64,000 bases of DNA, taken from assembly GCA_963754285.1 (NCBI GenBank), contig CAVWFN010000006.1, forward strand, positions 558,001-622,000, in the 5' to 3' direction. The number at the start of each line of letters is the position of its first letter. Positions within the stretch are counted from its first letter, which is position 1. The notes beneath the pieces are model-generated. The model did no database searches. It saw only the letters and a program-made list of their open reading frames with translations, and was not told where the DNA came from. Of the stretch, positions 10,711 through 20,237 are shown piece after piece. Made by a program: the position numbers and the translations under genes. Source of the stretch: RYN-133 sp963754285 (GTDB taxonomy: Bacteria; Actinomycetota; Actinomycetes; Mycobacteriales; Jatrophihabitantaceae).

Positions 10711-12282
10711 TCACCCGGCGCGCTCCGCCTCGATGCGATAGCCGGCGGCGGTCCGGCGCAGGTCGATCGTCATGGCAGTCGGCGCGCCGGACACCGCAGC
10801 TTCCCTCGGTGCGCCGCGGCAGGTGAGCGCGGCGGCGTGCACGGCGACGCGGGCATGGACGCGCGTGCGGGCGCCGAGTCGTTGCGCCCGCACCCCGCTG
10901 AAGGTCGTATGCAGTCCGGTCAGGCCACAGCCGCGGGGCACGGTGGTCAGTAACCGGGCTCGATCACGCGCGAGCAGCAACGCAGACGAGTAGACCCGCG
11001 ACAACAGCGCCGGGTCACGGCGCGCGTAGGCCCGCGACCTGGCGTGATCAAGAGCGACCAGGACACCGCGGGCCGAGGTAGCCCGTGACGACGGAGCGGG
11101 CGAGGGCGGCAACGATGTCGCCGACCGCGGCATCGACCTGGCCGCGACCGGCCCGGCCGAATGCCCGCTCACGACGCGCGACGTGGAGGACGAACTGCGC
11201 GGCCAGACCACTGCCGCGATCACGGCGGCCACGATCAACGCCGCCGCGGCGACGCCGATACGCCGCAGCCGAGACAGCCGGTCCTGATGCCATTCGCCCG
11301 GTGGTCGCGTGAACGGGGTGGGAGCGCGCACGCCGTCGGTGAGCGGCTGCCGGGCGAACGGTGGCTGCCGCACCGACCGCGGCGAGCCGACCGCCTCGAG
11401 GGGCGGCACCGATTCGAGCGGCCACGACTCGAGGCTGCGGGCAGCATGTCGAGCGCGGCCGGCGGTCAGTTCCACCGCGACCGGCTCGGCAGCGTGGCGC
11501 AGTTCGAGCGCGAACTCGGCCGCGGTGCACCGCTCATCGGGGCTCAGGCGCAGCGCCCGCAGCACGATCGTGGCGACCTGCGTCGGGACGCCGGCTGCAT
11601 CAAGTCGCTCGGCGAAGTCGGGCTCGACCCCGGTGGTCGCCGCAAGCTCGAGCACCTCGGCAGCTTCGTCGCCCGGCCACGGCGGCGTACCGGTGAGCGC
11701 GTGCAGTGCGACGGCACCGAGCATGAACACGTCGCTCGCGGGCGCCGGCAATCCGCCGGCCGCAACGGCCGGATCGGCGTACGACGGTGTCGTGCGCACA
11801 GCCGCCTCGTCGCCGAGCAGCCGCGACACGCCGAGATCGGCCAGCAGCGGCAGCCCGACGTCGGTGAACAGGATGTTCGCGCTCGACACGTCACCGTGGA
11901 CGACTCCGGCGTTGTGCGCGTAGGCGAGAGCGCCGCCGATCGGTGCCAGCGCGGTGACGGTCTCGCCGGTGGTCAGCCGGCCGCGCCGCGCGAGCAACGT
12001 GGCCAAAGACCCGGCGGCCGCAAGGTCGAGGACGAGCACGATCGCGTCGTCGACCGGTCGGAGCTCGTGCAACTTCATCAGGTGCGGGTGGTCGAGTGCT
12101 GACAGCATCGCTGCCTCGGAGATCGCGGCCTGCCGCTGGGCACGCTCGGAAAGCCAGATGCGTTTGAGCGCCACCGGCACACCGGTCGAGGTGACGCTCG
12201 CCCGCCAGACCTCGCCCGAGGAACCGGCGCCGATCAGTTCCTCGACCCGGTATCCCGGCAGCCGCCACGCTCCGCGCGTCAT
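10711..12282 (-). CDS. membrane-anchored serine/threonine protein kinase (Hanks type, atypical motifs)
   Basis: About 523 residues. Kinase domain: glycine loop IGAGSSGEVWRA, ATP Lys in VALKRIWL, catalytic loop VVHGDVSSANIL (HGD in place of HRD) and DLGVSR in place of DFG. One transmembrane helix (LIVAAVIAAVVWP, about residue 365) precedes a Ser/Pro-rich stretch and an extracellular domain of about 140 residues. No PASTA repeats are visible, so the sensor differs from PknB. ATG at 12282 (MTRGAWRLPGYRVEELIG) is chosen because the kinase fold starts right after it; an upstream start at 12336 is possible. The HGD and DLG variants still allow activity in related kinases. Confidence 0.9.
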   Translation of the reverse strand: MTRGAWRLPGYRVEELIGAGSSGEVWRASVTSTGVPVALKRIWLSERAQRQAAISEAAMLSALDHPHLMKLHELRPVDDAIVLVLDLAAAGSLATLLARRGRLTTGETVTALAPIGGALAYAHNAGVVHGDVSSANILFTDVGLPLLADLGVSRLLGDEAAVRTTPSYADPAVAAGGLPAPASDVFMLGAVALHALTGTPPWPGDEAAEVLELAATTGVEPDFAERLDAAGVPTQVATIVLRALRLSPDERCTAAEFALELRHAAEPVAVELTAGRARHAARSLESWPLESVPPLEAVGSPRSVRQPPFARQPLTDGVRAPTPFTRPPGEWHQDRLSRLRRIGVAAAALIVAAVIAAVVWPRSSSSTSRVVSGHSAGPVAARSMPRSATSLPPSPAPSSRATSARGVLVALDHARSRAYARRDPALLSRVYSSALLLARDRARLLTTVPRGCGLTGLHTTFSGVRAQRLGARTRVHARVAVHAAALTCRGAPREAAVSGAPTAMTIDLRRTAAGYRIEAERAG

Positions 12283-12364
12283 GTCTCGAGACGCTAGGCG
12301 ATCCAACCGCGGCAACCCGAAGTTATCCACAGTCACTGTCCGCGGTCCGTCCTATGGTGGTGGC

Positions 12365-13135
12365 ATGCCGCTCTACGGTGCTCACGTCGACTCCTCCGAC
12401 CCGCTGCCGCATGCCGAATCGGTCGGCGCGGAAGCGGTCCAGTTCTTCCTTTCCGACCCGCAGGGGTGGAAGAAGCCCGAGCCGCACCCGCATGCCGACG
12501 CGATTCGCGCGAGCGAGCTCACCGTGTACATCCACGCGCCGTACCTGGTGAACGTCGCCAGCACGAACAACAAGATCCGCATTCCCAGCCGGAAGATCCT
12601 GAGCCAGCATGCCGAAGCCGCCGCTGCCATCGGCGCGAAGGGGCTGATCGTGCACGGCGGGCACGTGACAGCGAAAGACGATCCGTCCGTCGGGTTCGAC
12701 AACTGGCGCAAAACCTTCGAGCGGGCACAGGAAGCGGGCGGGTTCCCGCTACCGATCCTGATCGAGAACACTGCGGGCGGCGAGAACGCGATGGCGCGTC
12801 GTTTCGATCGGCTGGCCATGCTGTGGGACGCCGTCGGCGAGTACGGCCCCGGGTTCGTCCTCGACACCTGCCACGCCTGGGCAGGCGGCGAAGCGCTCGC
12901 CGACATCGTCGACCGGGTCAAGGCGATCACGGGTCGTGTCGACCTGGTGCATGCCAACAACTCGCGCGACGACTTCGACTCCGGCGCCGACCGGCACGCC
13001 AACTTCGACTCCGGGACCTTCGATTCCGACCTGATCGCGAGCGTGTGCCGCGACGCCGGCTGCGACGTGATCGTCGAGACGCCGGCCGACGGGCAGCGCA
13101 GCGATCTCGAGTACCTGCACAAGCAGCTCGACTGA
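12365..13135 (+). CDS. deoxyribonuclease IV-like TIM-barrel protein (apurinic endonuclease family)
   Basis: 256-residue xylose-isomerase-like TIM barrel. Features typical of endonuclease IV: YIHAPYLVNVAS, LIVHGGHV, ILIENTAGGENAM, VLDTCHAWAGG and the final VIVETP, giving the His/Glu/Asp set that binds three zinc ions. The expected role is incision at abasic sites in base excision repair. The start at MPLYGAHVDSSDPLPHAESVG is chosen since the conserved barrel begins there; the upstream open frame lies over the divergent kinase gene. A sugar-phosphate isomerase relative remains possible, but the metal ligands favour the nuclease. Confidence 0.85.
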   Translation: MPLYGAHVDSSDPLPHAESVGAEAVQFFLSDPQGWKKPEPHPHADAIRASELTVYIHAPYLVNVASTNNKIRIPSRKILSQHAEAAAAIGAKGLIVHGGHVTAKDDPSVGFDNWRKTFERAQEAGGFPLPILIENTAGGENAMARRFDRLAMLWDAVGEYGPGFVLDTCHAWAGGEALADIVDRVKAITGRVDLVHANNSRDDFDSGADRHANFDSGTFDSDLIASVCRDAGCDVIVETPADGQRSDLEYLHKQLD

Positions 13136-13152
13136 GTCGCTAGCGTCGGGAC

Positions 13153-13882
13153 GTGCCTGCTGACGCGCCGACCATCCTCGCCACGTCCGGCGGACGAGTA
13201 CCGGGACGGTTCACCCGCTACGAGTTCGGCCCGCTGACCGAGCACGCGATCGACCTGTCAGGCGTCACCGGACGCGCCCCGCGGATGTGCCTGCTCGCGA
13301 CCGCGGTCGGCGACGACGCGTTGACGATCGCGCAGTTCTACGACATGGCGAGGGTGCGTGGGGTGCAGGGCTCGCACCTGCTCTCGTTCCCGATGCCGAA
13401 CGTGGCCGATGCGACCGAGCATCTGTTGGCGCAGGACGTCGTATGGGTCTTCGGCGGCAGCGTCGCCGGGCTGCTCGCGATGTGGCGCCTGCTCGGCTAC
13501 GACGAGGCGTTGCGCGCGGCCTGGCAGGCCGGGGTCGTCCTGACCGGTGTCAGCGCGGGGTCGATCTGCTGGCACGTCGGCGGCACCACCGACTCGTTCG
13601 GGCCGGATCTACGCCCGGTCACGAACGGTCTGGGCTTCCTGCCGTACGCCAACGGCGTCCATTACGACGCAGAAGCCCAACGCCGGCCGCTGTTACAGCA
13701 GTTGATCGGCGAAGGCACGCTGCCCGAACGGCTATGCGACAGACGACGGCGTCGGCCTGCTCTACCGAGGCACGGACTTCGTCGAGGCGGTGACCGAGAT
13801 CGACGGCAAGGGCGCCTATCTCGTCGAGCGCGGACCCGACGGCACCGCGGTCGAGACGCGCATCGACGCGCGGCGGCTCTAG
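13153..13882 (+). CDS. peptidase E-like S51 family protein (one frameshift)
   Basis: S51 peptidases (PepE, cyanophycinase) are serine peptidases of the class-I amidotransferase fold. Seen: VWVFGGSVAGLLAMW, the nucleophile elbow GVSAGSICW near residue 135, and GFLPYANGVHYD. One extra A near 13730 breaks the frame; after it the expected DGYATDDGVGLLYRGTDF follows and runs to the TAG at 13880-13882, giving about 242 residues, normal for PepE. GTG start at 13153, only 17 bp after the nuclease gene, so probably one transcript. It converges on the FUSC gene. Confidence 0.85.
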
Positions 13883-15144
13883 CGGGGTCGTCTCGGCAGC
13901 TTCAGCGCCTGGTTCTCGACCACGACCCGGCGGGTGGTCGTGCGCAACCGCTCAGCGGCCTGCGCACCCGGACGGCGGGCCGCGGCAGCCTCATCGCGAC
14001 GCTGCCGGGTGCGGCGGCGGCGCTCTTCGGCGTCGAGTTCGGCCAGCACGCGTTCGACCCCCGCGAGCAGCGAGCCGCGCCGCTGCCACAGCCCGACGGC
14101 CTCGCGCGGGTCGACGAGCAACAGTTCGGTCAGCCGTACCCTCGCCTCGCGAACGGCGTCCAGGGCGTCTTCGAGCTCGGCAGCGTGCGGTTCGTCGGCC
14201 TCGTCTCCCTCGGCGCGGACCAGCGTTGCGAAATCGCGCATCGCGCGCGCGATGTCGGCCATCAATACCGCGAGCGCTTCGCGCAGCAGGTCGTCGCTCG
14301 ATTCGTCTGATCGCGCCTCGTCGTGACTCACGTCGCCGCCCTCGGCCAGTGAGCGGAACACCGCGCGCAGCGCGACAGCGGCGTGCTCGAGGGCCTGCAG
14401 TCCGCTGCGCAGATCCGGCGTGGTGTCGGGGACGCCGACAGCGCGCGGGTTGAGCCGGCGGCTCTCACTCGCCTCGTCGAGCTCGCGTTCGATCTGAGCG
14501 ACCCGACCGGTGATCACACGCAGTTCGTCCAGCCAGGCGCTTGCCTCGTCCGGCGGCACCGATCCGTCGTGCAGCGAGCTGGCGGCGCGATCCAGCAACC
14601 GCGCGATCGAGTCGCCGAAGCGCTCGACTGCCAGGCCCGCAGTGCGCACACGCGGGCGCTGCGGGACGAGCACGGTGACGAGCAGCCCGACTGCTGCGCC
14701 GATGAGCGTTTCCACGACGCGGTCGGTCGCCCGCACGCCGGCGCCGCCCGCGGCGAGGATCAGCATTGCGCTGATCGGCACCTCGAGCAGGTGCGGTCCC
14801 AGTCGCAGGGCCTGCCCGACCAGGATCGAGACCAGCACGATCGAGCCGAGACTCCACCAAGTCAGTCCGACGAGCAACGCCGCGGCGACGGCCAGGGCGA
14901 CACCGGCGAGCACGCTCACGATGCGGCGGATCGTGTCGGTGACCGTCCCGTAGAAGGTCACCTGCACGATCAGCAGCGCTGTGAGCGCCGAGGTGATCGG
15001 CTGCTTGTCGTCCGAGAGCAGTTGCGCCGCGAGATAGGCCGCTACGGCGGCGACGCTGAGCCGCAAAGCGCGGGCCAACGCCGCCCGCCCGCCTTCACGC
15101 ACACGCCGGCGCGCGTCGACGAGCCTCGTGTGCAGGTCGGCCAC
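13879..15144 (-). CDS. FUSC-like / aromatic acid exporter family membrane protein
   Basis: 421 residues. The N-terminal half carries about five hydrophobic helices (VAAVAAYLAAQLLS, ALTALLIVQVTFYGTV, VSVLAGVALAVAAALLVG, SIVLVSILVGQALRL, LIGAAVGLLVTVLVP) in the arrangement of FUSC/ArAE transporters. The C-terminal half is an Arg/Glu-rich cytoplasmic region with probable coiled coil. Related proteins export aromatic acids or small organic compounds; no substrate can be assigned here. GTG start; stop codon overlaps the peptidase E stop region in convergent orientation. Confidence 0.8.
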   Translation of the reverse strand: MADLHTRLVDARRRVREGGRAALARALRLSVAAVAAYLAAQLLSDDKQPITSALTALLIVQVTFYGTVTDTIRRIVSVLAGVALAVAAALLVGLTWWSLGSIVLVSILVGQALRLGPHLLEVPISAMLILAAGGAGVRATDRVVETLIGAAVGLLVTVLVPQRPRVRTAGLAVERFGDSIARLLDRAASSLHDGSVPPDEASAWLDELRVITGRVAQIERELDEASESRRLNPRAVGVPDTTPDLRSGLQALEHAAVALRAVFRSLAEGGDVSHDEARSDESSDDLLREALAVLMADIARAMRDFATLVRAEGDEADEPHAAELEDALDAVREARVRLTELLLVDPREAVGLWQRRGSLLAGVERVLAELDAEERRRRTRQRRDEAAAARRPGAQAAERLRTTTRRVVVENQALKLPRRPR

Positions 15145-15175
15145 GTCCCTATTGTGGCGTGGCCGACCTGCGGAG

Positions 15176-17395
15176 TCAGTCCTTTGCCGAGGCGGCTGCC
15201 AGCTTCGACGGCCACCAGATCTTCTTGCCGATGTCGTAACTCAGCGCCGGGACGAGGATCGACCGCACGATGACGGTGTCGAGCAGCACGCCGAAGGCGA
15301 CGGTGAACCCGATCTCGGCCAGGAACACGATCGGCAGCACGCCGAGCACGACGAATGTCGCTGCGAGAACCGCGCCGGCCGAGGTGATCACCCCGCCGGT
15401 GACGGCGAGCCCGCGACGGATGCCTTCCTTCGTCCCGAATTCGAGCGTCTCTTCCCGCACCCGGGTCATCAGGAAGATGTTGTAGTCGATCCCCAGGGCG
15501 ACCAGGAATACGAATACGAACAGCGGGAACGATGGATCCGCGTTCTTGAAGTGGAAAACGTGGTTGAAGACGATCGCGCTCACCCCCAGGGCCGCGGTGA
15601 ACGAGAGCACCACGGTCGCGATGAGGATCAGCGGCGCGATCAGTGCCCGCAACACGAGCGCGAGGACGATGAGAATCACGAGCAGGACGACCGGGATGAT
15701 CAGGTTGCGATCATGCCGCGACGCGTCCTGCACGTCGAGGTTCGCCGCGGACTGACCTCCGACGAGAGCGTCGGCGCCGGACACCTTGTCGACCGCGGTA
15801 CGGATGTCCTTGATCGTCTGGTACGCCGCCGGCGAGTCGAAGCTCGACGTCAACGTCGCGTCGACGAGCGTCTTCCCGTCGCGCGGTGTCACCTGCAGCT
15901 GCGGCGGCGGGCACGACGTACTCGCGCTCGCGGGCGGACCCTGCCCACCGGACTTGAGCAGCGCGGCAACCTTCGCGTAGTCGACCTGCACACACACGGC
16001 GTTCGAGGACTTGTCGACGCCGGGCACCTGCTTGACTGCGCTGATCACGTCGTCGGCCTTGTCGGCGTTGGTCAGGATGATCGCCGGTGCGCCCGCCCCT
16101 TGGTTGAAGTTGTCGTTGTACAGGTGCTGGCCGGTGATCACGTCCGGCTTGTTGGTGAAGCCGTCGATCGTCGACAGACCGTCGGTCTTGAGGCCGGTGA
16201 TCGCGATGACGCACGCGATGAGGACGAGCCCGCTGATCGCCCAACTCTTGGTCGAGTTGCGGGTGACGCCGTTGGCGATGCGACCCCACAAGCCGTGCGT
16301 CGCGATGTCAGTCTGATGGTCGACACCCGGCCGGCGCGGCCAGAAGATCCACCGACCGCTCACGACGAGCATCGCCGGCAGCACGGTGAGCATGACGATC
16401 ACCGTGCAACCGATACCGATCGCGCAGACCGGGCCGAGACCCGCCGTCGAGTTCAGCTCGGCGAACGTGAGACAGAGCAGACCGAGGATGACGGTCACGG
16501 CGGACGCGACGATGGGTTGCGCCGCCGCCTTCCACGCCACGCGCATGGCCTGGATGCGGCTGTCGAATTCGTGCAGTTCCTCGCGATATCGACTCACGAG
16601 CAGCAGCGCATAGTCGGTGCCGGCACCGATCACCAGCACGGACAAGATCCCCTGGCTCTGTCCGTTCAGGGTGATGGCACCGCTCTTCGCGAGGGCGTAG
16701 ATGATCATCGACGCTGCGCCGAGGGCGACAACGGCCGAGAAGAGTGGGAAGAACCACAACACCGGACTGCGGTAGACGAGCAACAAAATCAGGATGACGA
16801 CGATGCCGGCCGCGATGAGCAGGTTGCCGTCAAGACCGCTGAACGAGTCGATGAAGGCGACGATCAGGCCGCCGGCGCCGGCGCTGTGCACGTTCAGGCC
16901 GGGCGGCGCGTTCGCCCGTGCCGCGGCCAGGACCGCCTTCTCGGCGTTGACGAGGTCAGGTCCGTTGACCGATTTGCCGTTGTCACGACCGACGAGCGGG
17001 ACCGACACCGCGGCGACGTCACCGTGGTACTGGGGCTGCCCGACCTCGTCGGACGAGATCCCCTTGATGGTGCGGAACTTCGCCACGTCCGCAGTGATGG
17101 CCTGCTTGTCCTGCGCAGTCAGGCCACCGTTGCGCTGGTAGATGACGAAGCCGGGAATCGACTGGATGGTGCTGAACTTCTCCTGCGCGTTCGCGACCTT
17201 GGTCGAGTCGGCGGAGCCGGGCAGGAACGAGGAGTTGTCGTTTTTCTGGACATTGGCGAGCTTGCCCTGGAACGCGCCACCGGACAGGCCGATGAACAAG
17301 ACGATGATCGCCAGCGCTCCGAACAGCCAGACGAACCGCGGGCGCTGCTTTGTGGGCTGCTCGGCATCAGGCTGGACTTCGTCGGTGCGGGTCAT
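15176..17395 (-). CDS. MMPL/RND-family transporter
   Basis: About 739 residues in two similar halves, each with one helix, a large extracellular loop and a five-to-six-helix bundle, as in MmpL and related RND exporters. MMPL hallmarks include GAGTDYALLLVSRYREEL in the first half and LGIDYNIFLMTRVREETLE in the second, with the intramembrane Asp-Tyr pairs of the proton relay. The start at MTRTDEVQ (17395) follows a strong AGGAGG site about 6 bases upstream; a longer open frame to 17461 lacks this support. The exported molecule is unknown; relatives move lipids or siderophores. Confidence 0.92.
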   Translation of the reverse strand: MTRTDEVQPDAEQPTKQRPRFVWLFGALAIIVLFIGLSGGAFQGKLANVQKNDNSSFLPGSADSTKVANAQEKFSTIQSIPGFVIYQRNGGLTAQDKQAITADVAKFRTIKGISSDEVGQPQYHGDVAAVSVPLVGRDNGKSVNGPDLVNAEKAVLAAARANAPPGLNVHSAGAGGLIVAFIDSFSGLDGNLLIAAGIVVILILLLVYRSPVLWFFPLFSAVVALGAASMIIYALAKSGAITLNGQSQGILSVLVIGAGTDYALLLVSRYREELHEFDSRIQAMRVAWKAAAQPIVASAVTVILGLLCLTFAELNSTAGLGPVCAIGIGCTVIVMLTVLPAMLVVSGRWIFWPRRPGVDHQTDIATHGLWGRIANGVTRNSTKSWAISGLVLIACVIAITGLKTDGLSTIDGFTNKPDVITGQHLYNDNFNQGAGAPAIILTNADKADDVISAVKQVPGVDKSSNAVCVQVDYAKVAALLKSGGQGPPASASTSCPPPQLQVTPRDGKTLVDATLTSSFDSPAAYQTIKDIRTAVDKVSGADALVGGQSAANLDVQDASRHDRNLIIPVVLLVILIVLALVLRALIAPLILIATVVLSFTAALGVSAIVFNHVFHFKNADPSFPLFVFVFLVALGIDYNIFLMTRVREETLEFGTKEGIRRGLAVTGGVITSAGAVLAATFVVLGVLPIVFLAEIGFTVAFGVLLDTVIVRSILVPALSYDIGKKIWWPSKLAAASAKD

Positions 17396-17534
17396 GCATT
17401 TCCTCCTGGGTAGGCGCCCCAAGGTATCGGGGACCACTGACCGTCTGCGATGGGGTTTCACCCCTAATTGGCCCTGACATCCGTCACCGTGCAGGTGACC
17501 GGGTCCGCGGCACCGGCTGAGTACCGTAGACGGC

Positions 17535-18170
17535 GTGGGTGAACTGAAGGTGGTCCGCGCAGGACGCGTCGACTACCGACCGACGTGGGACCGGCAGCGC
17601 GAGATCCACGCTGCCGTGGCCGACGGCCGCGAACCCGACACCGTGCTGCTGCTCGAACACACGTCCGTCTACACGGCAGGCAAACGCACCGAACCGTCGG
17701 AGCGGCCGGCCGACGGCGTCCCCGTCATCGATGTCGACCGTGGCGGCAAGATCACCTGGCACGGGCCCGGCCAACTGGTCGGCTATCCCATCGTGCGCCT
17801 GCCGGACCCCATCGACGTCGTCGCGTACGTGCGTCGCATGGAGGCGATGCTGATCGACGTGTGCGCCGAGTTCGGCGTGACCGCGGGTCGCGTCGAGGGC
17901 CGCAGCGGCGCCTGGATCACCGAGAACGGCCCCGACCGCAAGATCGCCGCGATCGGCATCCGCGTCTCGCGCGGCGTGACGCTGCACGGGTTCGCGCTGA
18001 ACTGCAATCCGGACCTGCGGTTCTTCGACACCTTCGTGCCGTGCGGCATCGCTGACGCCGGCGTGACGTCGCTGTCGAAGGAACTGGGCCGCGATGTCTC
18101 GATCGACGAGGTCTTGCCGGTCGTGGAGAAGCACATACACGTATTGACCGACTCGAGGGTTCTGGCGTGA
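17535..18170 (+). CDS. lipB: lipoyl(octanoyl) transferase
   Basis: LipB transfers octanoate from acyl carrier protein to the lipoyl domains of E2 and GcvH. 211 residues. Seen: LLLEHTSVYTAGKRT, the signature RGGKITWHGPGQLVGYPI and the catalytic Cys in DTFVPCGI, with the conserved Lys in DRKIAAIGIRVSRG. GTG start. The stop overlaps the lipA start (GTGA at 18167-18170). The target E2 is encoded about 8 kb upstream. Confidence 0.96.
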   Translation: MGELKVVRAGRVDYRPTWDRQREIHAAVADGREPDTVLLLEHTSVYTAGKRTEPSERPADGVPVIDVDRGGKITWHGPGQLVGYPIVRLPDPIDVVAYVRRMEAMLIDVCAEFGVTAGRVEGRSGAWITENGPDRKIAAIGIRVSRGVTLHGFALNCNPDLRFFDTFVPCGIADAGVTSLSKELGRDVSIDEVLPVVEKHIHVLTDSRVLA

Positions 18171-19093
18171 CAACTGTCCAACCTGAGGGCCGTCGGATGC
18201 TGCGTATCGAGCAGCGCAACACGGCCGTCCCGATCGAACGCAAGCCGGAGTGGATCAAGACCCGCGCGAAGATGGGTCCCGAGTTCACCGAGCTGCGCGA
18301 CCTCGTCAAGCGCGAGGGCCTGCACACTGTCTGCCAAGAGGCCGGTTGCCCCAACATCTACGAGTGCTGGGAGGACCGCGAGGCGACCTTCCTCATCGGC
18401 GGCGACCAGTGCACGCGCCGCTGCGACTTCTGTCAGATCGACACGGGCAAGCCGACCGCCCTCGACCGCGACGAGCCGCGTCGTGTCGCCGAGAGCGTCC
18501 AGGCGATGGGCCTGCGCTACGCGACCATCACCGGCGTAGCGCGCGACGACCTCGCCGACGGCGGCGCCTGGCTCTACGCCGAGACCGTCGATCAGATCCA
18601 CCGACTCAACCCCGACACGGGCGTCGAGCTGCTCGCGCCCGATTTCAACGCGATCCCCGAGCTGCTGGCGCAGGTCTTCGCGTCCCGTCCCGAGGTCTTC
18701 GCGCACAACATCGAGACGGTGCCGCGCATCTTCAAGTCGATCCGTCCGGGCTTCCGGTACGAGCGCTCGCTCGACGTGATCCGTGCCGCGCGCGCCGACG
18801 GACTGGTCACGAAGTCGAACCTCATCCTCGGTATGGGCGAGGAGCGCGCCGAGATCAGCCAGGCGCTGCAAGACCTCTACGACGCCGGTTGCGAGCTCAT
18901 CACCATCACCCAGTACCTGCGGCCCTCGCCGAAGCATCACCCCGTCACGCGGTGGGTCAAGCCCGACGAGTTCGTCGAACTGCGTGAGGAAGCCGACGAG
19001 ATCGGCTTCGCCGGTGTCATGTCCGGACCGCTCGTGCGCTCGTCCTACCGCGCCGGACGGCTCTACCAGCAGGCGATCGCCGCCCGCGCCTGA
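18167..19093 (+). CDS. lipA: lipoyl synthase (radical SAM)
   Basis: LipA inserts two sulfurs into protein-bound octanoyl groups. 308 residues. Both iron-sulfur clusters are visible: the auxiliary set CQEAGCPNIYEC near residue 57 and the radical-SAM CTRRCDFC near residue 77. The C-terminal SSYRAGRL supplies the Ser ligand to the auxiliary cluster. GTG start inside the GTGA overlap with lipB implies coupled translation. Together with lipB this completes de novo lipoylation. Confidence 0.97.
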   Translation: MTTVQPEGRRMLRIEQRNTAVPIERKPEWIKTRAKMGPEFTELRDLVKREGLHTVCQEAGCPNIYECWEDREATFLIGGDQCTRRCDFCQIDTGKPTALDRDEPRRVAESVQAMGLRYATITGVARDDLADGGAWLYAETVDQIHRLNPDTGVELLAPDFNAIPELLAQVFASRPEVFAHNIETVPRIFKSIRPGFRYERSLDVIRAARADGLVTKSNLILGMGEERAEISQALQDLYDAGCELITITQYLRPSPKHHPVTRWVKPDEFVELREEADEIGFAGVMSGPLVRSSYRAGRLYQQAIAARA

Positions 19094-19409
19094 AGTCGCA
19101 CCCAACCGGATCGCCGCGGGCCCCGGTACCTCCACGTCCTGCGCCTGCGCGATCGAACCTGGTACGTCGACGGCGGCGGCAAGTGCGGCTCGGGCCGGGC
19201 CGTCCTCCCCTGACCTTTCCCCGCCAACGCTCGGCCCGGACGCCCCATCCGACCACCAGGGAGGCTCAAGCCCGAGGAGCCCCGAGGGCGACGAGGGTTT
19301 CGGGCCGACGCCGCCGCCCTCGCGCGAGCGGAGCGAGCAGGCGATTTCGGCCGCAGGATCCCCCGAGCGAAGCGAGCGGGGAGACCAGGTCGAACCGCGG
19401 CGGTAGAAC
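19094..19409. other. 316-bp noncoding gap after lipA with GAGCGNAGCGAGC motifs
   Basis: No credible gene. It holds two copies of a GAGCG(G/A)AGCGAGC motif, at about 19327-19339 and 19366-19378, and a G/C-rich dyad around 19189-19205 that could act as a lipA terminator. A similar GAGCGAGCGGAGCCGAGC string follows glnA1 at 23911. The convergent NlpC/P60 gene ends at 19410, so this is a transcription-termination zone. Confidence 0.45.
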
Positions 19410-20174
19410 TCAGTGCCAGTCGGTGCCGAACACGACGTCGCGTGACCAGATCGCCTGGTAACGCACGCCGTCGCGCGGCGTCGCCGCGGCGTACTGGTAG
19501 CCGTGCCCGGCATAGATCGCGACGTGGTAGGCGTAGCTCCCGCTCAGATAGAAGACGAGATCACCGGGACGGGCCTGGCTGCGGGTGATGCGGTGCATGT
19601 AGCGCACGTTGCGCTGGGTCTGCGCGTTGTGCGGCAGGGACGCGATTCCGGCCCGCTGGTAGACGTACATCGTGTAGCCGGAGCAGTCGAAGCCGGTGCG
19701 CGGCGACGATCCGCCGTCGCGGTAGCGCGCGCCGACGTACTTCTTGGCGATCCGGACGGCGCGATCGCCGGGTGAGTCGGCGTTGACTGCGTCCAATAGC
19801 CCCGAGGCGGCGCGTAAGGCGATGCGGTAGCCCGGGCGTCGCGCGCCGAGCTTGACCTGGAACCGGTGGCCCCCGCTGATGTGCCGCGGACGGTCGAAGC
19901 GCGGGCTCGGCAGGTCAGCGCGCAGCCGCTTGACGCACGTCCCGTTGACGGCCAGGCAGACCTGCTCGGCGCGGGACGGGTGGTGACGGTCGTAGGCGTA
20001 GCCCACGACCCAGACGCTGCCGTCGCGGTACTGGAAGGCGGTCGCGATATGGCCGACGTCGCTCGGTGTGCTCGCGGCAAAAGCTTGGGGAGCAGCGAGC
20101 ACACCGAGGGCGACCGACATGGCTGACAGCGCCACGACAACGCCGTGAGCGACCGTTCGGGGGAGACGGGTCAC
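19410..20174 (-). CDS. secreted NlpC/P60 family peptidoglycan hydrolase
   Basis: 254 residues. An Ala-rich signal peptide ends near residue 33 (VLAAPQAFAAS). A beta-rich N-terminal region (GHIATAFQYRDGSVWVVGYAYD) is followed by an NlpC/P60 domain with catalytic Cys in GFDCSGYTMYVYQRAG, the His in YHVAIYAGHGYQYAA and the preceding ARPGDLVFYLSG. It should cleave cell-wall stem peptides. GTG start, with a promoter-like block directly upstream (20182-20219). It is a tandem paralogue of the next gene with the same architecture. Confidence 0.9.
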   Translation of the reverse strand: MTRLPRTVAHGVVVALSAMSVALGVLAAPQAFAASTPSDVGHIATAFQYRDGSVWVVGYAYDRHHPSRAEQVCLAVNGTCVKRLRADLPSPRFDRPRHISGGHRFQVKLGARRPGYRIALRAASGLLDAVNADSPGDRAVRIAKKYVGARYRDGGSSPRTGFDCSGYTMYVYQRAGIASLPHNAQTQRNVRYMHRITRSQARPGDLVFYLSGSYAYHVAIYAGHGYQYAAATPRDGVRYQAIWSRDVVFGTDWH

Positions 20175-20181
20175 CCAGGCA

Positions 20182-20219
20182 GTATTCGTAACGTTTCGAT
20201 AAATGCCAACTCGAGGAAG
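20182..20219 (-). promoter_or_regulatory. promoter of NlpC/P60 gene 1
   Basis: On the minus strand TTGGCA is followed after 17 bases by AATACT, a good vegetative-sigma promoter. The spacer holds TTTATCGAAACGTTACG. Nearly the same block stands upstream of the paralogue at 21075-21112. Read on the plus strand the spacer has two TAA-containing half-sites 11 bp apart, resembling MtrA-type direct repeats. The -10 lies about 8 bp from the GTG start, so the message would be leaderless or nearly so. Confidence 0.5.
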
Positions 20220-20237
20220 ACATTCAGTGCACGAATA

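Noticed and set aside
15128..17413. A 761-codon plus-strand frame opposite the MMPL gene
   Set aside because: It mirrors the MMPL coding strand; composition is Arg/Asp/Glu/His-rich and matches no family.
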